DNA of 42,894 nucleotides from contig DAOVER010000025.1 in assembly GCA_030668875.1 (NCBI GenBank), positions 1 through 42,894 of the forward strand. The letters are read 5' to 3'. The translations under genes were made by a program, and so were the position numbers. Of the stretch, positions 1-9,094 are shown piece by piece (within the stretch, counting starts at the first letter, position 1; each line of letters starts with the position of its first letter). The stretch is from Candidatus Heimdallarchaeota archaeon. Lineage in GTDB: Archaea > Asgardarchaeota > Heimdallarchaeia > Heimdallarchaeales > Heimdallarchaeaceae. The notes under the pieces were generated by a model. It was not told where the DNA came from. It worked only from the letters and a program-made list of their open reading frames with translations, and made no database searches.

Positions 1-222
1 CATCCCGAAACTTGTGGTAAAGTCGAGCGTCTCCATGGTACAATCATCAGGGAGATGAAGAGGCTAGGATTAACTTACTGTAACGCTGACCTCCGTCGTT
101 ATCGTGACTATTACAACTTCTCCCGCCCTCATCAAGGAATAAACCTTCAAACTCCTGGTGAAAGGTTTATGAATGTGCCCTTGACTCTCTCTATACCCTC
201 AAGTGTAACCCATGTCTGTTGA
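1..222 (+). CDS. IS transposase (rve/DDE integrase core), C-terminal fragment
   Basis: The open frame enters from outside the window and ends at a TGA at 220-222, leaving 73 residues. It carries the usual C-terminal signature of rve-fold transposases: a GKVERLHGTI stretch, with the E that follows the last beta strand, then a YYNFSRPHQGI motif and TPGERF. This is the tail of IS3- or IS481-like transposases that cut and paste their own insertion sequence. Only the end is visible, so the family and the intactness of the gene cannot be judged. The IS right end should lie between the stop and the TATA box of the next gene near 251, but I see no clear terminal repeat there. Confidence 0.8.
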   Translation, partial: HPETCGKVERLHGTIIREMKRLGLTYCNADLRRYRDYYNFSRPHQGINLQTPGERFMNVPLTLSIPSSVTHVC

Positions 223-286
223 GTTAACAATAGTTCTAGAAAGAGCAAAACCTTTATACAAGAATTAGCAAATTTCTTTGATTTAA

Positions 287-1429
287 ATGAAAGTTTTCAA
301 TCTAGAAAGTAAACCTGGAGAGAAGGTTTTTGGGTATATTGACATGTTTGAATATCCGCATGGAACTATAGAGAAACTCCCTGTAGCGCTAATCGAGGGA
401 TTAGAAGATGGTCCTAAATTTCTTTTAAGTGGTAATATCCATGGTGATGAACTTCATGGACTTGTAACTTTGCAAGAAGTCATTCAAGAACTAGACCCAA
501 ATAAAATAAGAGGAACAATCATCATTTTCCCAACTCTCAATCCTGGAGGATTATTAACACAAACAAGAACACCATTCTATGCACAAAAGGATCCAAACAG
601 ATTATGGCCAGATCCTAAACCCAAGAAGAAACCTAAACTCAAATATCACGACCCTTATGATGAAAATCTAGATGAAGATAATTTTCCTAACATTCAAGAG
701 GTTTTTTACACTAAGTTGTATGAGATATTTACCTCTGTTGACTACTATATTGATCTGCATTGCCATGCTATTCAGTCTGTCCCATATTCCTATATTGATC
801 GTATATATTACGACGAGAAAAAAGAGGGGGACGAGATTCTTGCACAAGAAGTTTTTGATAAAACTAAATCTTTAGTTGAGAGTTTTGGTTTTACTATAGT
901 TCTTGAATGTCCACCTAAGTCTTATTTTGGAGAAAAATTGCACCGCTCTACAACAGGAAGTTTCTCAAACAAACTAAGAAAACCAGGTTTTACAGTTGAA
1001 TTAGGTGGAGCAAGAATTGTTGATACTAATATTATAAAAGCTGCTAAAACTGGTGTTTATAACACTCTTAAATGGGCTAAAATGTTAGAAGGAGAAATTG
1101 AAAAAATTACGAATATCAAAATTCTCGAAGAGGAGCTATGGCGCGAGATAAATATTAGATCTAAACATTCTGGTTTCTTTGTCACAGTGGTGGATATAGG
1201 CGAAATAGTAGAAAAAGGTCACCCTATAATCGAAATTAGAGATGTATTTGGAAAAGTAAAAGAAACGATAATAGCTCAAGAAAGAGGAGCAATTTTAGCA
1301 GTCTGGGATGATGTTAAGTGCTATCCCAATAGCGAGATTGGTGTTTTCCTAATTAAAAATGACATAGATACAATTATGCCTTGGGAATATGAGGAAAAAG
1401 AAGAGAAAAAGGAAGAGAAAAAAGAATAG
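287..1429 (+). CDS. Succinylglutamate desuccinylase/aspartoacylase-like M14 zinc enzyme
   Basis: This 380-residue protein resembles the AstE/AspA branch of the M14 zinc carboxypeptidase fold, which cleaves an amide bond in N-acyl amino acids. A GNIHGDE motif puts zinc ligands at about H52 and E55, a DLHCH motif gives the third ligand near H158, and E238 in TVELGG fits the general-base glutamate. Residues 290-360 look like the small beta-barrel (biotinyl-lipoyl-like) domain of AstE-type enzymes. The tail is a lysine/glutamate-rich run and probably disordered. A TATA-like box (CCTTTATACA, 251-260) lies about 30 nt before the ATG, which fits leaderless transcription. There is no arginine-catabolism context, so the substrate is unknown. 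Confidence 0.8.
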   Translation: MKVFNLESKPGEKVFGYIDMFEYPHGTIEKLPVALIEGLEDGPKFLLSGNIHGDELHGLVTLQEVIQELDPNKIRGTIIIFPTLNPGGLLTQTRTPFYAQKDPNRLWPDPKPKKKPKLKYHDPYDENLDEDNFPNIQEVFYTKLYEIFTSVDYYIDLHCHAIQSVPYSYIDRIYYDEKKEGDEILAQEVFDKTKSLVESFGFTIVLECPPKSYFGEKLHRSTTGSFSNKLRKPGFTVELGGARIVDTNIIKAAKTGVYNTLKWAKMLEGEIEKITNIKILEEELWREINIRSKHSGFFVTVVDIGEIVEKGHPIIEIRDVFGKVKETIIAQERGAILAVWDDVKCYPNSEIGVFLIKNDIDTIMPWEYEEKEEKKEEKKE

Positions 1430-1435
1430 GATATT

Positions 1436-2116
1436 TCAATCCTCTTCTAAATCCAATATGGCAATTTCCATCTCAGGAAGTTGTTGCTTGAAATCTTCAA
1501 TGAATGATAGTTCACCAATTCCTCTACCAATGTGCATGGGTATAGTTACTTGAGCTTGTATTTCTTTTGCTGCTTCAACAGCTTCAGTAACATCCATAAC
1601 ATAAGTACCTGAAATAGGGATTAGGGCAATGTGAGGTTTCAGATTCTTCATTTCAACAATCTTATCCGTATCTCCAGCATGGTAAATGATAATTCCACCT
1701 ATATCCAAAATAGGACCGATATGTCCCTCTTCTTTTGGATGAAAAGGAGTCTTTGTTTGAGGATCTCGGAATCGATGGAAGTTATAAGCAGGTATAGCAG
1801 ATATTTTGATGTCAGAAACCTTGACTGTACCACCAGGGTTGAGTTCTAGTACTTCTTTTTTACTATTTATTTCAGTAGTAAGTTTTTCTTGGCAAATCTT
1901 TGGACCTATTAAAATAGTGTCTTTATTTGAAATCATATTGATAGCTTCAACATTGAGATGGTCATAATGGTCATGAGTTGTAATAATAATGTCAGCTTTA
2001 GGAAGTGAAGATTTCTCCAATCTATAGGGATCAATGTAGATGTTCAAACCTTTTGCTTCTAGCCAAAATGCGTCGTGACCTAACCAATGAATAATGATTC
2101 CTTCGTATTCGTACAT
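1436..2116 (-). CDS. Metal-dependent hydrolase, MBL fold (UPF0173/UlaG-like)
   Basis: A compact 226-residue metallo-beta-lactamase-fold protein. The metal-binding HxHxDH motif is at H48-D-H50-Y-D52-H53, a later GDTD provides the bridging aspartate, and MHIG near the end provides a histidine. The size and the N-terminal WLGHDAF stretch match the UPF0173/UlaG-like hydrolases. I chose the ATG at 2116 over a TTG three codons upstream because a TATA-like box (CTTTATATAT on the minus strand, about 2143-2153) then sits 27-37 nt away. It converges on the upstream M14 gene, with 6 nt between the stops. The substrate is unknown. Confidence 0.8.
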   Translation of the reverse strand: MYEYEGIIIHWLGHDAFWLEAKGLNIYIDPYRLEKSSLPKADIIITTHDHYDHLNVEAINMISNKDTILIGPKICQEKLTTEINSKKEVLELNPGGTVKVSDIKISAIPAYNFHRFRDPQTKTPFHPKEEGHIGPILDIGGIIIYHAGDTDKIVEMKNLKPHIALIPISGTYVMDVTEAVEAAKEIQAQVTIPMHIGRGIGELSFIEDFKQQLPEMEIAILDLEED

Positions 2117-2164
2117 AGTAATCAAAGAAAAAAATAAATCTTCATATATAAAGATTTTATCTGG

Positions 2165-3490
2165 TTAGTAAATTCTCTTATCCCCAACAAAAACAAAAAT
2201 TTCAGCTGAGTCGATGTAAGACTTAAGCTTTGTTCCTACTTTTATTTTAGCATATTCTTCAGCTTGTTCAACTACATCAAGAAGGAGGATAGTATCATCT
2301 TTAAGTTTACCAGTCATCTTAACCTCTGTACCAAGATATTCAATAGTGTTAACCTCGATTTCAATGGGACTATCAGATTTAGTGGTTAAATTAACATTTT
2401 CTGGACGAATGACAAGAGAAACTTCTTCACCAATAGGAATATCGGTTTTAACTTTAAGATTGATAAGTTCACCACCAGCTAATTGAACAGTATTAGGTTT
2501 GATAATTTTGCCTACTAGAGTACTGGAAACGCCAATAAATTGACCAACAAAAAGTGTGTGAGGGTCAGTGAATACTTCAGTAGGAGTGCCATATTGCTCG
2601 ATGAAACCGATATTAAAGACAGCGATGCGATCGCTGATAGCTAAGGCTTCAGTCTGGTCATGAGTGACATAAACAGTGGTCATGCCGATGCTCTTGATAA
2701 TGGAGCGAATTTCAGTACGAAGCTCTTTACGGAGTTTAGCATCGAGATTACTTAAGGGTTCATCACATAATAACACATCTGGTTCGACTACTAACGACCT
2801 GCTCAAAGCTATCCTCTGTTGCTGCCCCCCACTTAGCTGTGTAGGATTTTTGAATGCTTGATCTTCTAGATGTACTAACCTCAGCGCTTCAAACACTTTC
2901 TCTCTTCTATATGTCCATTTTGGATCAATTTTTTCTTTTTTCTCACGAACATAATGGTCAATTCCTTTTGATAGTGCTTTTAACCATCTGAATCCAATAA
3001 ATGTGTACCACTTTAGCCCTGTGAATACTCCTCCATTTTTTGAACAATATTCTTCTTTAGCTTCTTCCAGATATTCAATTGTTTTATTATGAGTTTTGCC
3101 TAAGAAGAAGTAGTATGGTTTTGTAACCCATAGAAATCTACTATACCATGGACTTTTCAACGCGGCTAACTCTTCATTTTCTCTTAACTTCAGACCATAC
3201 TCAACATTCTTGAAAATTGTCAGATGTGGCCAAAGAGCATAGTTTTGGAAAATCATTGCTGTGTTTCGCTTCTGAGGAGGTAGAAGAGTAACATTATCAT
3301 CACCTATGAACACATTACCTTCAAAAGGTTCCACAAAGCCTGCTAAAGCTCGCAAAACGGTTGTTTTTCCACACCCTGATGGACCAAGGAGGGTTGTAAT
3401 TGTTCCATGTGGGATTTCAAGATTGAAGTTCTCTACAACTATAAAATCACCGTACGCTACGCCTATATTTTCATATTTAACAGAAACCAT
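2165..3490 (-). CDS. ABC transporter ATP-binding protein, MalK/PotA-like, with ~78-residue insertion
   Basis: An ABC importer-type ATPase of about 441 residues. It has Walker A GPSGCGKTT, Q-loop IFQNYALWPH, signature LSGGQQQR, Walker B LLCDEPLSNLD and H-loop YVTHDQ, then a TOBE-like regulatory domain (roughly residues 310-441) typical of sugar, polyamine or phosphonate importers. Between the Q-loop region and the signature there are about 116 residues, where the family usually has about 38. The extra stretch is aromatic and basic and falls in the helical subdomain that touches the permease. No permease or solute-binding protein is adjacent. The ATG at 3490 gives the usual MalK-like N-terminus; a GTG at 3502 is possible and fits the TATA-like box near 3532-3541 slightly better. 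Confidence 0.85.
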   Translation of the reverse strand: MVSVKYENIGVAYGDFIVVENFNLEIPHGTITTLLGPSGCGKTTVLRALAGFVEPFEGNVFIGDDNVTLLPPQKRNTAMIFQNYALWPHLTIFKNVEYGLKLRENEELAALKSPWYSRFLWVTKPYYFFLGKTHNKTIEYLEEAKEEYCSKNGGVFTGLKWYTFIGFRWLKALSKGIDHYVREKKEKIDPKWTYRREKVFEALRLVHLEDQAFKNPTQLSGGQQQRIALSRSLVVEPDVLLCDEPLSNLDAKLRKELRTEIRSIIKSIGMTTVYVTHDQTEALAISDRIAVFNIGFIEQYGTPTEVFTDPHTLFVGQFIGVSSTLVGKIIKPNTVQLAGGELINLKVKTDIPIGEEVSLVIRPENVNLTTKSDSPIEIEVNTIEYLGTEVKMTGKLKDDTILLLDVVEQAEEYAKIKVGTKLKSYIDSAEIFVFVGDKRIY

Positions 3491-3610
3491 ATTACTCAAC
3501 ACTTCAAGACTTAAGTCTCGGTTATAGACTCAAATATAAAAGTTTTTGCTGAAACTACCATTTTATTTCTTATCGTAATACTTTATAGAAAGACTAACTA
3601 AGTCTAGGGT

Positions 3611-4573
3611 ATGAAAGAGCTTGGAGACAATCTCTACCTTATTGAAGGTAATCACTACAAATTGCGCAGAGGTTTGGGTGCTCCTAATTCTTTAATTGTT
3701 AAGGATGACAAAGAGTTCATTGTAATTGATCCTGGTGTTACTACATATCAACTTAAGAAATTCAAGAAATTAGAAAAAGCTGGTTATCTCACGTTAAACA
3801 AGATCAGTAAAATTTTTCTATCGCATCACCACTGGGATCATTCACTTCTTGCAAGCTATTTTCAAAAAAGATTTGGTTCAAAGATTTATTGTCATCCATT
3901 GGAAAAAGAAGGAGTTGAAGATGGTAACATAATTTATAATCTCTATTGGGAGAGTTTTGAAATTTTAGAGAGAGAGATTAAACCATTCCCAGATTGGGGT
4001 ATAAAGCTTGTACTCTGGTTCATGTGGGGAAATTATGAGCCAATGAAAGTTAATGAAATTTTTATGGAAGGTGACCTACTCTCAGCTAATGAAAAAATTC
4101 AAGTTGTTGAACTACCTGGCCATTCACCAGGAATGGTAGGGTTTTATTTTCCTGAGTCTAGGGTATTTTATCTTAGTGATTTATTTGATACTGAATTTGG
4201 AATAGCAATGGACATGAATAATCCTTTCTCAAATTATGATTGTGCTTTAAATTCTCTTCATAAGATTCTTAACTTTGATGTAGATGTACTAATTCCTGGA
4301 CACGGAGAGGCTATTTATGGAAGAGATTATTGCATGATTTATACAAATAAAAAAATCGAAGAAGCTATTGAAATTAGAGATAAATTACTCAATTTATTAG
4401 GGCAGAAGAAGTGGAAATTCATTGAGATAGTCAAGGCGATTATTCCAAAACCATTTGATGTCACAAAAATTTACCTTGCCAGACATTTTATTTATGTTCT
4501 TCTAGTAGATATATGGAAAAAAGAGGGTTTGAAAATCGAAAAGCGAGGAAGAAGAAATTTAGTTTATCGATAA
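3611..4573 (+). CDS. MBL-fold metallo-hydrolase (glyoxalase II-like)
   Basis: A 320-residue metallo-beta-lactamase-fold hydrolase. The metal motif is H72-x-H74-x-D76-H77 (SHHHWDHS), followed by GHSPG for the next ligand, SDLFD for the bridging aspartate and PGHGE for the last histidine. The C-terminal ~80 residues look like the winged-helix-like tail seen in some MBL hydrolases. A TATA-like CTTTATAGAA at 3581-3590 lies about 26 nt before the ATG, so it is probably leaderless and transcribed on its own, divergent from the ABC ATPase. The substrate cannot be inferred. Confidence 0.8.
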   Translation: MKELGDNLYLIEGNHYKLRRGLGAPNSLIVKDDKEFIVIDPGVTTYQLKKFKKLEKAGYLTLNKISKIFLSHHHWDHSLLASYFQKRFGSKIYCHPLEKEGVEDGNIIYNLYWESFEILEREIKPFPDWGIKLVLWFMWGNYEPMKVNEIFMEGDLLSANEKIQVVELPGHSPGMVGFYFPESRVFYLSDLFDTEFGIAMDMNNPFSNYDCALNSLHKILNFDVDVLIPGHGEAIYGRDYCMIYTNKKIEEAIEIRDKLLNLLGQKKWKFIEIVKAIIPKPFDVTKIYLARHFIYVLLVDIWKKEGLKIEKRGRRNLVYR

Positions 4574-4639
4574 TTCATATATAGAAGAGTAAGAATTAAA
4601 AAGCTTAATATTTTTTGTGTGTTTAGATAAGGTGTCTTT

Positions 4640-5875
4640 ATGGTAAAAAGAAATCCTACACAATTTTTGAAAGATGAATATCAAAAAATTCAAGCAGAAG
4701 GTAGAGAATGGGTTCACAGAAGTTTAGAAACACCATCTGAAACACAGGTTGTCGTTGATGGACAGGAACTACTCATGCTTTGTTCAAACAATTATTTGAA
4801 TTTGAGCAACCACCCTCATTTGAAAAAGAAAGCAATAGAAGCAGCAGAGAAACTTGGTGCTGGGTCTGGATCCGTTCGTGCAATCGCAGGGAATATGGCG
4901 ATACACGAAGAGTGGGAAAGAAGACATGCTGATTTCAAAGAACAAGAAGCAGCAATGGTCTGGATGAGTGGTTTCATAGCAAATGAAGGTGCTATACCAA
5001 CTTTAGTTCGAAAGGATGATTATATTCTAAGTGACATGTTAAATCACGGGTCAATAATCGATGGTGTTAGACTTACAAAAACACAAAGAAAGCTTTACGA
5101 ACACTGTGATATGGGCAGTCTAGAAGAACAACTTAAACTAATTGATTCTGAAGATCCAAACGGTGAAAAGAGAATTCTACTTATCACGGATGGTGTATTT
5201 TCAATGGATGGGGATATGGCTCCATTAGATGAAATTGAAAAATTAGCTTCTGAATATGGAACGATGATTTACGTAGACGACGCTCATGGTGACGGTGTTC
5301 TTGGAAGTGATAAAAAAGGCAAAGGAATTGTTGATCATTTTGGTTTACAAGGCAAGGTTCAAGTCGAGATGAACACTTACAGTAAGGCAATGGGCGTAAT
5401 TGGAGGTTCTATTACTGGCTCTCAAGATTTAGTTAATTTCCTCCGAAATACAGGTAGATCTTATCTCCTCAGCGGTTCTCCACCCCCAGCCATAGCAGGT
5501 GCAGGAATTGGTGCTTTAGAAGTACTAGATCCTAAATCTAAATATTTTGAACCCGTTGTTGAAAAACTTCTAGATAATTGTAGTTACTTTAAGAGTAAAA
5601 TCGTTGACTTAGGTTTCGGACACGAAATAACTGCAGCTTCTGCTAAATGTCCAACTGCTATTGTTCCTATCATCTGTGGAGAAAACGACGTTGCAAAGAA
5701 TTTAAGTGATCGATTGATGGAAGAAGGTATCTTTGCTTTACCAATAGTCTTTCCGATGGTTCCAAAAGGAACAGCTAGAATCAGAGTCATGATGAACGCT
5801 GGTCTCACTAAAGAGAACTTAGATTTTGCTTTAATGAAGTTCGAAGATCTTGGAAGAGAGTTAAAAATCTTCTAG
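4640..5875 (+). CDS. Alpha-oxoamine synthase, glycine C-acetyltransferase (KBL)-like
   Basis: A 411-residue fold-type I PLP enzyme of the alpha-oxoamine synthase family, which condenses an amino acid with an acyl-CoA. The expected motifs are CSNNYLNL near the N-terminus, GAGSGSVRAIAG, the DDAHGDGVLG cofactor-binding stretch, and the PLP-binding lysine at K249 (TYSKAMG). Length and motifs fit 2-amino-3-ketobutyrate CoA ligase (Kbl) best, but 8-amino-7-oxononanoate synthase and serine palmitoyltransferase-like enzymes share them. No threonine dehydrogenase or biotin gene is nearby, so the substrate stays open. A pyrimidine-rich T tract follows the stop. Confidence 0.85.
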   Translation: MVKRNPTQFLKDEYQKIQAEGREWVHRSLETPSETQVVVDGQELLMLCSNNYLNLSNHPHLKKKAIEAAEKLGAGSGSVRAIAGNMAIHEEWERRHADFKEQEAAMVWMSGFIANEGAIPTLVRKDDYILSDMLNHGSIIDGVRLTKTQRKLYEHCDMGSLEEQLKLIDSEDPNGEKRILLITDGVFSMDGDMAPLDEIEKLASEYGTMIYVDDAHGDGVLGSDKKGKGIVDHFGLQGKVQVEMNTYSKAMGVIGGSITGSQDLVNFLRNTGRSYLLSGSPPPAIAGAGIGALEVLDPKSKYFEPVVEKLLDNCSYFKSKIVDLGFGHEITAASAKCPTAIVPIICGENDVAKNLSDRLMEEGIFALPIVFPMVPKGTARIRVMMNAGLTKENLDFALMKFEDLGRELKIF

Positions 5876-5876
5876 T

Positions 5877-5906
5877 TCTCCTTTTTTTCTATTTGTTTTT
5901 CTTTAT
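5877..5906 (+). terminator. T-rich putative archaeal terminator
   Basis: Directly after the oxoamine synthase stop there are several T runs (a T7 run near 5882-5888, then T5 tracts) with no GC-rich hairpin. Archaeal RNA polymerase often stops at such U-rich stretches. This is inferred from composition only. Confidence 0.35.
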
Positions 5907-5970
5907 GAGAAAATATTGGTTTCTTCTTTCAATTTTTCTCAAGCTCGCCTTATTCTAGTTTCCTCAAACA

Positions 5971-5983
5971 TATATTATATATA
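5971..5983 (+). promoter_or_regulatory. TATA box of the anchored surface protein gene
   Basis: The 13-bp run TATATTATATATA lies about 45 nt before the ATG at 6027 and is the strongest TATA-like element in the gap. A GGGGG run sits 6-11 nt before the ATG and could act as a weak ribosome binding site, so this gene may have a short leader. Confidence 0.5.
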
Positions 5984-6026
5984 ATGAAAAAACTAGTAAC
6001 ATATAACCTTAAACGGGGGTTTAAAC

Positions 6027-7535
6027 ATGAAAAAAAGGATTATTACAATTGGACTTTTAATTTTATTAAGTTATAGTATAATCGGTTTTGGTTTACAACA
6101 AGTAACTGCAGAAGAGTATCCCCCTGCTTTATCTCTTATAGCTCCCCACAAAGCAAGCATCTTTCTTGATGCTTCAAATAGCGAATGGGATGATTATTAT
6201 CAAGGCTATATTGATGTAACAGAATTTTCAGATGTTTCTTCTGCTTCTACAGAAGCTGTTGATATCATAAGCGTAACTATTAACTTTGCACATAACTCAA
6301 CTCACCTTCATGTGTATGCGTTTATTCCTGAAGACTATGGAATTGTTAACGGACTCCTCTTACATTTCTTTGGGAAACCAGGTATGGAAGATGGAATTCA
6401 AATGGACGCAGTATATGATACAGTATTAGATGTAGCATGGGCAGACGAAGGTGTATATGAACCACCCAAACCTGATGAATTCTTAGGAGGAACTCAGGAT
6501 GCTAAAGCAAAAACCTTCAGACACATAGGAGTTGGAACATATTTTGAAGGAACTAAATTAATCAATTCTGGAGACTCTTTAGGTAAAGATATTGCTTTAG
6601 GATGGGGACAAGCCATAGCCGTTGAAGTCTTAGTTTGGGTTGGAACTCAACCAGATGTAGAAGGACCAAATTGGGGTTCTATCAATCAAGATGGTTTCAG
6701 ATATATTCGATTGGATATAGGTGCTAACCAAGGAGATGAACTGGATATCTACGTTCCAGAACCTATGGAAATGAATTATGTAGTTGGTGAAGAATATGAA
6801 GCTGAATATATATCAACTTCTATAACAATTGATGGACAAGATACGGATTCAGTTTGGGCAGATGTTATTGAATATAATCTCTCCATAAGTGGGTATGACT
6901 TCAATACTGGAACATGGTACTCAGAAGATAAATTGGATGGATCACTCAAGGTATTCCATGATGGAACAAATTTCTATGTGCTCTTCAAGATTTATGATGT
7001 AACCATAGATGAACAAGACAACACAATGTTCATGATTGGAAAAACTGAAAATATGTTAAACACTACAGATGGAATAGACTTCGTTTCAGTTAATTCAGAT
7101 GAATATTACGATCAGATGATTATTCCTTCTGATGGTTCTGGACCTAAAAATGATATTGATGTTGGAGGCAGTAATGATGGTGAAGGAAATATAACTTATC
7201 AAGGAAACTATAGATATACAGAATTTTCTAAACCGATGAATCCAAATGATCCAAGTGGCAAGGATTTTGATTTTGCTGCTGGAGATACAATGTTTATATC
7301 ATACCTTATAGCTCAAGATAGTGATACTGGACCAAACTACTTCCATATGAAAGACGCTAATGGTACAGTAGCATTTATTGTAAATCCAGTTAGGTTTCTT
7401 GCTGAAGGTGAAGAACCTACAGGTGGAGATAACCAAAACACTTTTTCTATTGGATTTAGCACTATCGATCTTTTCCTAATCTTAGCTGCATTATCGCCAG
7501 TAGTTCTATTAGTTTATAGAAGAAAGAAGAAGTAA
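6027..7535 (+). CDS. Secreted, C-terminally anchored protein with DOMON/CBM9-like domains
   Basis: A 502-residue extracellular protein. Residues 1-28 are a signal peptide (MKKR followed by a hydrophobic stretch, with a likely cleavage after VTAEE or nearby). The ectodomain is acidic and shows two similar parts, about 40-245 and 255-460. Each has an 'IxLDASNSEWDD' or 'ITIDGQDTDSVW' type opening, followed by 'HxxxxLHVYAFI' or 'HDGTNFYVLFKI'. This is typical of CBM9/DOMON/ethylbenzene-dehydrogenase-like sandwich domains that bind haem or sugars. Residues 473-502 form a single membrane helix followed by RRKKK, like a sorting or membrane anchor. The ligand is unknown. Confidence 0.65.
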   Translation: MKKRIITIGLLILLSYSIIGFGLQQVTAEEYPPALSLIAPHKASIFLDASNSEWDDYYQGYIDVTEFSDVSSASTEAVDIISVTINFAHNSTHLHVYAFIPEDYGIVNGLLLHFFGKPGMEDGIQMDAVYDTVLDVAWADEGVYEPPKPDEFLGGTQDAKAKTFRHIGVGTYFEGTKLINSGDSLGKDIALGWGQAIAVEVLVWVGTQPDVEGPNWGSINQDGFRYIRLDIGANQGDELDIYVPEPMEMNYVVGEEYEAEYISTSITIDGQDTDSVWADVIEYNLSISGYDFNTGTWYSEDKLDGSLKVFHDGTNFYVLFKIYDVTIDEQDNTMFMIGKTENMLNTTDGIDFVSVNSDEYYDQMIIPSDGSGPKNDIDVGGSNDGEGNITYQGNYRYTEFSKPMNPNDPSGKDFDFAAGDTMFISYLIAQDSDTGPNYFHMKDANGTVAFIVNPVRFLAEGEEPTGGDNQNTFSIGFSTIDLFLILAALSPVVLLVYRRKKK

Positions 7536-7559
7536 AATTCAATTCTTCTCTTTTTATTT

Positions 7560-9065
7560 TTATTCATCATTAATATCGCTTAGATTGCATATCCAAAGTG
7601 GCCTTCTTTCAATGAAAGTGTACAAATTCTCAGCAAATGTAGAATCTAATTCATAAATTTCTCTTAGTTTTTCATCTATTCCTAGCACTTTCATTTTCTC
7701 TTTGATTTCAACTTTTAGAAAGGAATCAACATTGAGAACAAAGGTGTTTTTCTTTACTAAGCTTTCTAGAAAGTCCCGTATTTTTTGACCCTTTTTACTC
7801 AAATGTACTGCCCATCTTTCATTATCAATAAAAGGTCCAGCTACAACATCAATATGCTTCGAATAGTGTTTCAAGAATTTTAGAGAATCCTTAGAGGTTA
7901 TTTCCGGACCATCCTTTCTAAGCGATAACTGAGGATCGGCATTCATCAAAGAAATCATTAATCCGTAATAATCGTCGGAAACAAATGCGTGAGACCTTTC
8001 AAGGATATAATTATTTGAAAAAATTTCAGAAGCAAATGCAGATTTAATGGATAATGTTTTCTGCCAACAAATTTCAGCTTCTTGAAATTTACGTTTGAGA
8101 ATGAGTATTAGTGTTTCCCTCCCAGTTGAAATGATTTTTCTTACTAAAGTATCAAATGGTGGGATTTCACACACAAGATCCTCAAAGAAATGTAATGTAG
8201 GTTCAAACATGTAGGTATTAGCTGCTGCAATAAGTGACATAAATTGCAACATAGAAACATCAGCTGCGACATTATCTTTAGGATTTAAGGGGTCTTGCAC
8301 GTAAAGAGGATAATAACGACTAAGCATTTCACTTGTTAAAGAATCAACATCCTCAATCTGCACTTTTTTCCTTTTGATATCGATTATGGTTCTAGGTTTC
8401 CAACTACTGATGCCTATAATAGCTTCCCAAAAGGAACCATAGAATACAATTAGTAGCTCACATAGATACCCGTTAAAACCTACAGCACCAATTTCATTCC
8501 GATACACACCTACAGTTTTCATGAACTTCTTAAGCAGCAAAACCTCATTCCTATCTTGTTCTTGCATATGAGTAAGGAGATATTGTGTATGCATTGGGAT
8601 TGAATCAAAAATAGAGATTTGTTTCTCTCCTTGTGATACTTCAAAACCTACAAATAAATTTACGACTTCATCCCCAGCAATAATCCGCAAATGAGGTATT
8701 TTACCTGTCTGTTTTTTCACTTCTAAGAGAGAATTTCTAATCCTATCTTTTTTCAAACGTTTTACAAGTGAATCGAGGATTTGGTGGACTTTTGCTCTTT
8801 CAGCCTGTGGTAATATCAACAAAAGATCATAGACTTCGTCTTCTCCGAGGTAGGTTTTCCTAATAAAGGACCCTTGAACTTCTACTCTTCCTTTGAAACC
8901 TAGAGAAGTAAGATCTAACAGAATTTTTTCTTTAAGAATAGACAAAACTTCTCTGATTTCCTCATGTCTTTCCCATTGAACTTGGATAACTTCAATAACT
9001 TGCTTCTCAATTTTCTTGTGATGTTTGTTATTTTTATAGTCTGAAACAGATGATTTTTCACTCAT
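7560..9065 (-). CDS. cca: CCA-adding enzyme homologue (archaeal class I) with degraded catalytic carboxylates
   Basis: The 501-residue protein aligns along its length with archaeal CCA tRNA nucleotidyltransferases, which rebuild the 3' CCA end of tRNA. The conserved GYLCELLIVFYGSF segment (about residues 204-217), the IDNERWAVH-like stretch and the GS-x2-R-x-T motif at G65-S66 are present. It lies 29 nt after thpR, a common archaeal arrangement. Compared with the A. fulgidus enzyme as I remember it, only D80 of the three metal-binding carboxylates is kept: the first is V78 and the third is N136. The spacing of the motif is unchanged, so this does not look like a frameshift. It may be inactive, altered in activity, or a partner of another copy. 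Confidence 0.75.
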   Translation of the reverse strand: MSEKSSVSDYKNNKHHKKIEKQVIEVIQVQWERHEEIREVLSILKEKILLDLTSLGFKGRVEVQGSFIRKTYLGEDEVYDLLLILPQAERAKVHQILDSLVKRLKKDRIRNSLLEVKKQTGKIPHLRIIAGDEVVNLFVGFEVSQGEKQISIFDSIPMHTQYLLTHMQEQDRNEVLLLKKFMKTVGVYRNEIGAVGFNGYLCELLIVFYGSFWEAIIGISSWKPRTIIDIKRKKVQIEDVDSLTSEMLSRYYPLYVQDPLNPKDNVAADVSMLQFMSLIAAANTYMFEPTLHFFEDLVCEIPPFDTLVRKIISTGRETLILILKRKFQEAEICWQKTLSIKSAFASEIFSNNYILERSHAFVSDDYYGLMISLMNADPQLSLRKDGPEITSKDSLKFLKHYSKHIDVVAGPFIDNERWAVHLSKKGQKIRDFLESLVKKNTFVLNVDSFLKVEIKEKMKVLGIDEKLREIYELDSTFAENLYTFIERRPLWICNLSDINDE

Positions 9066-9094
9066 TATAACACCTTCAGTATTTCATACCCTTC

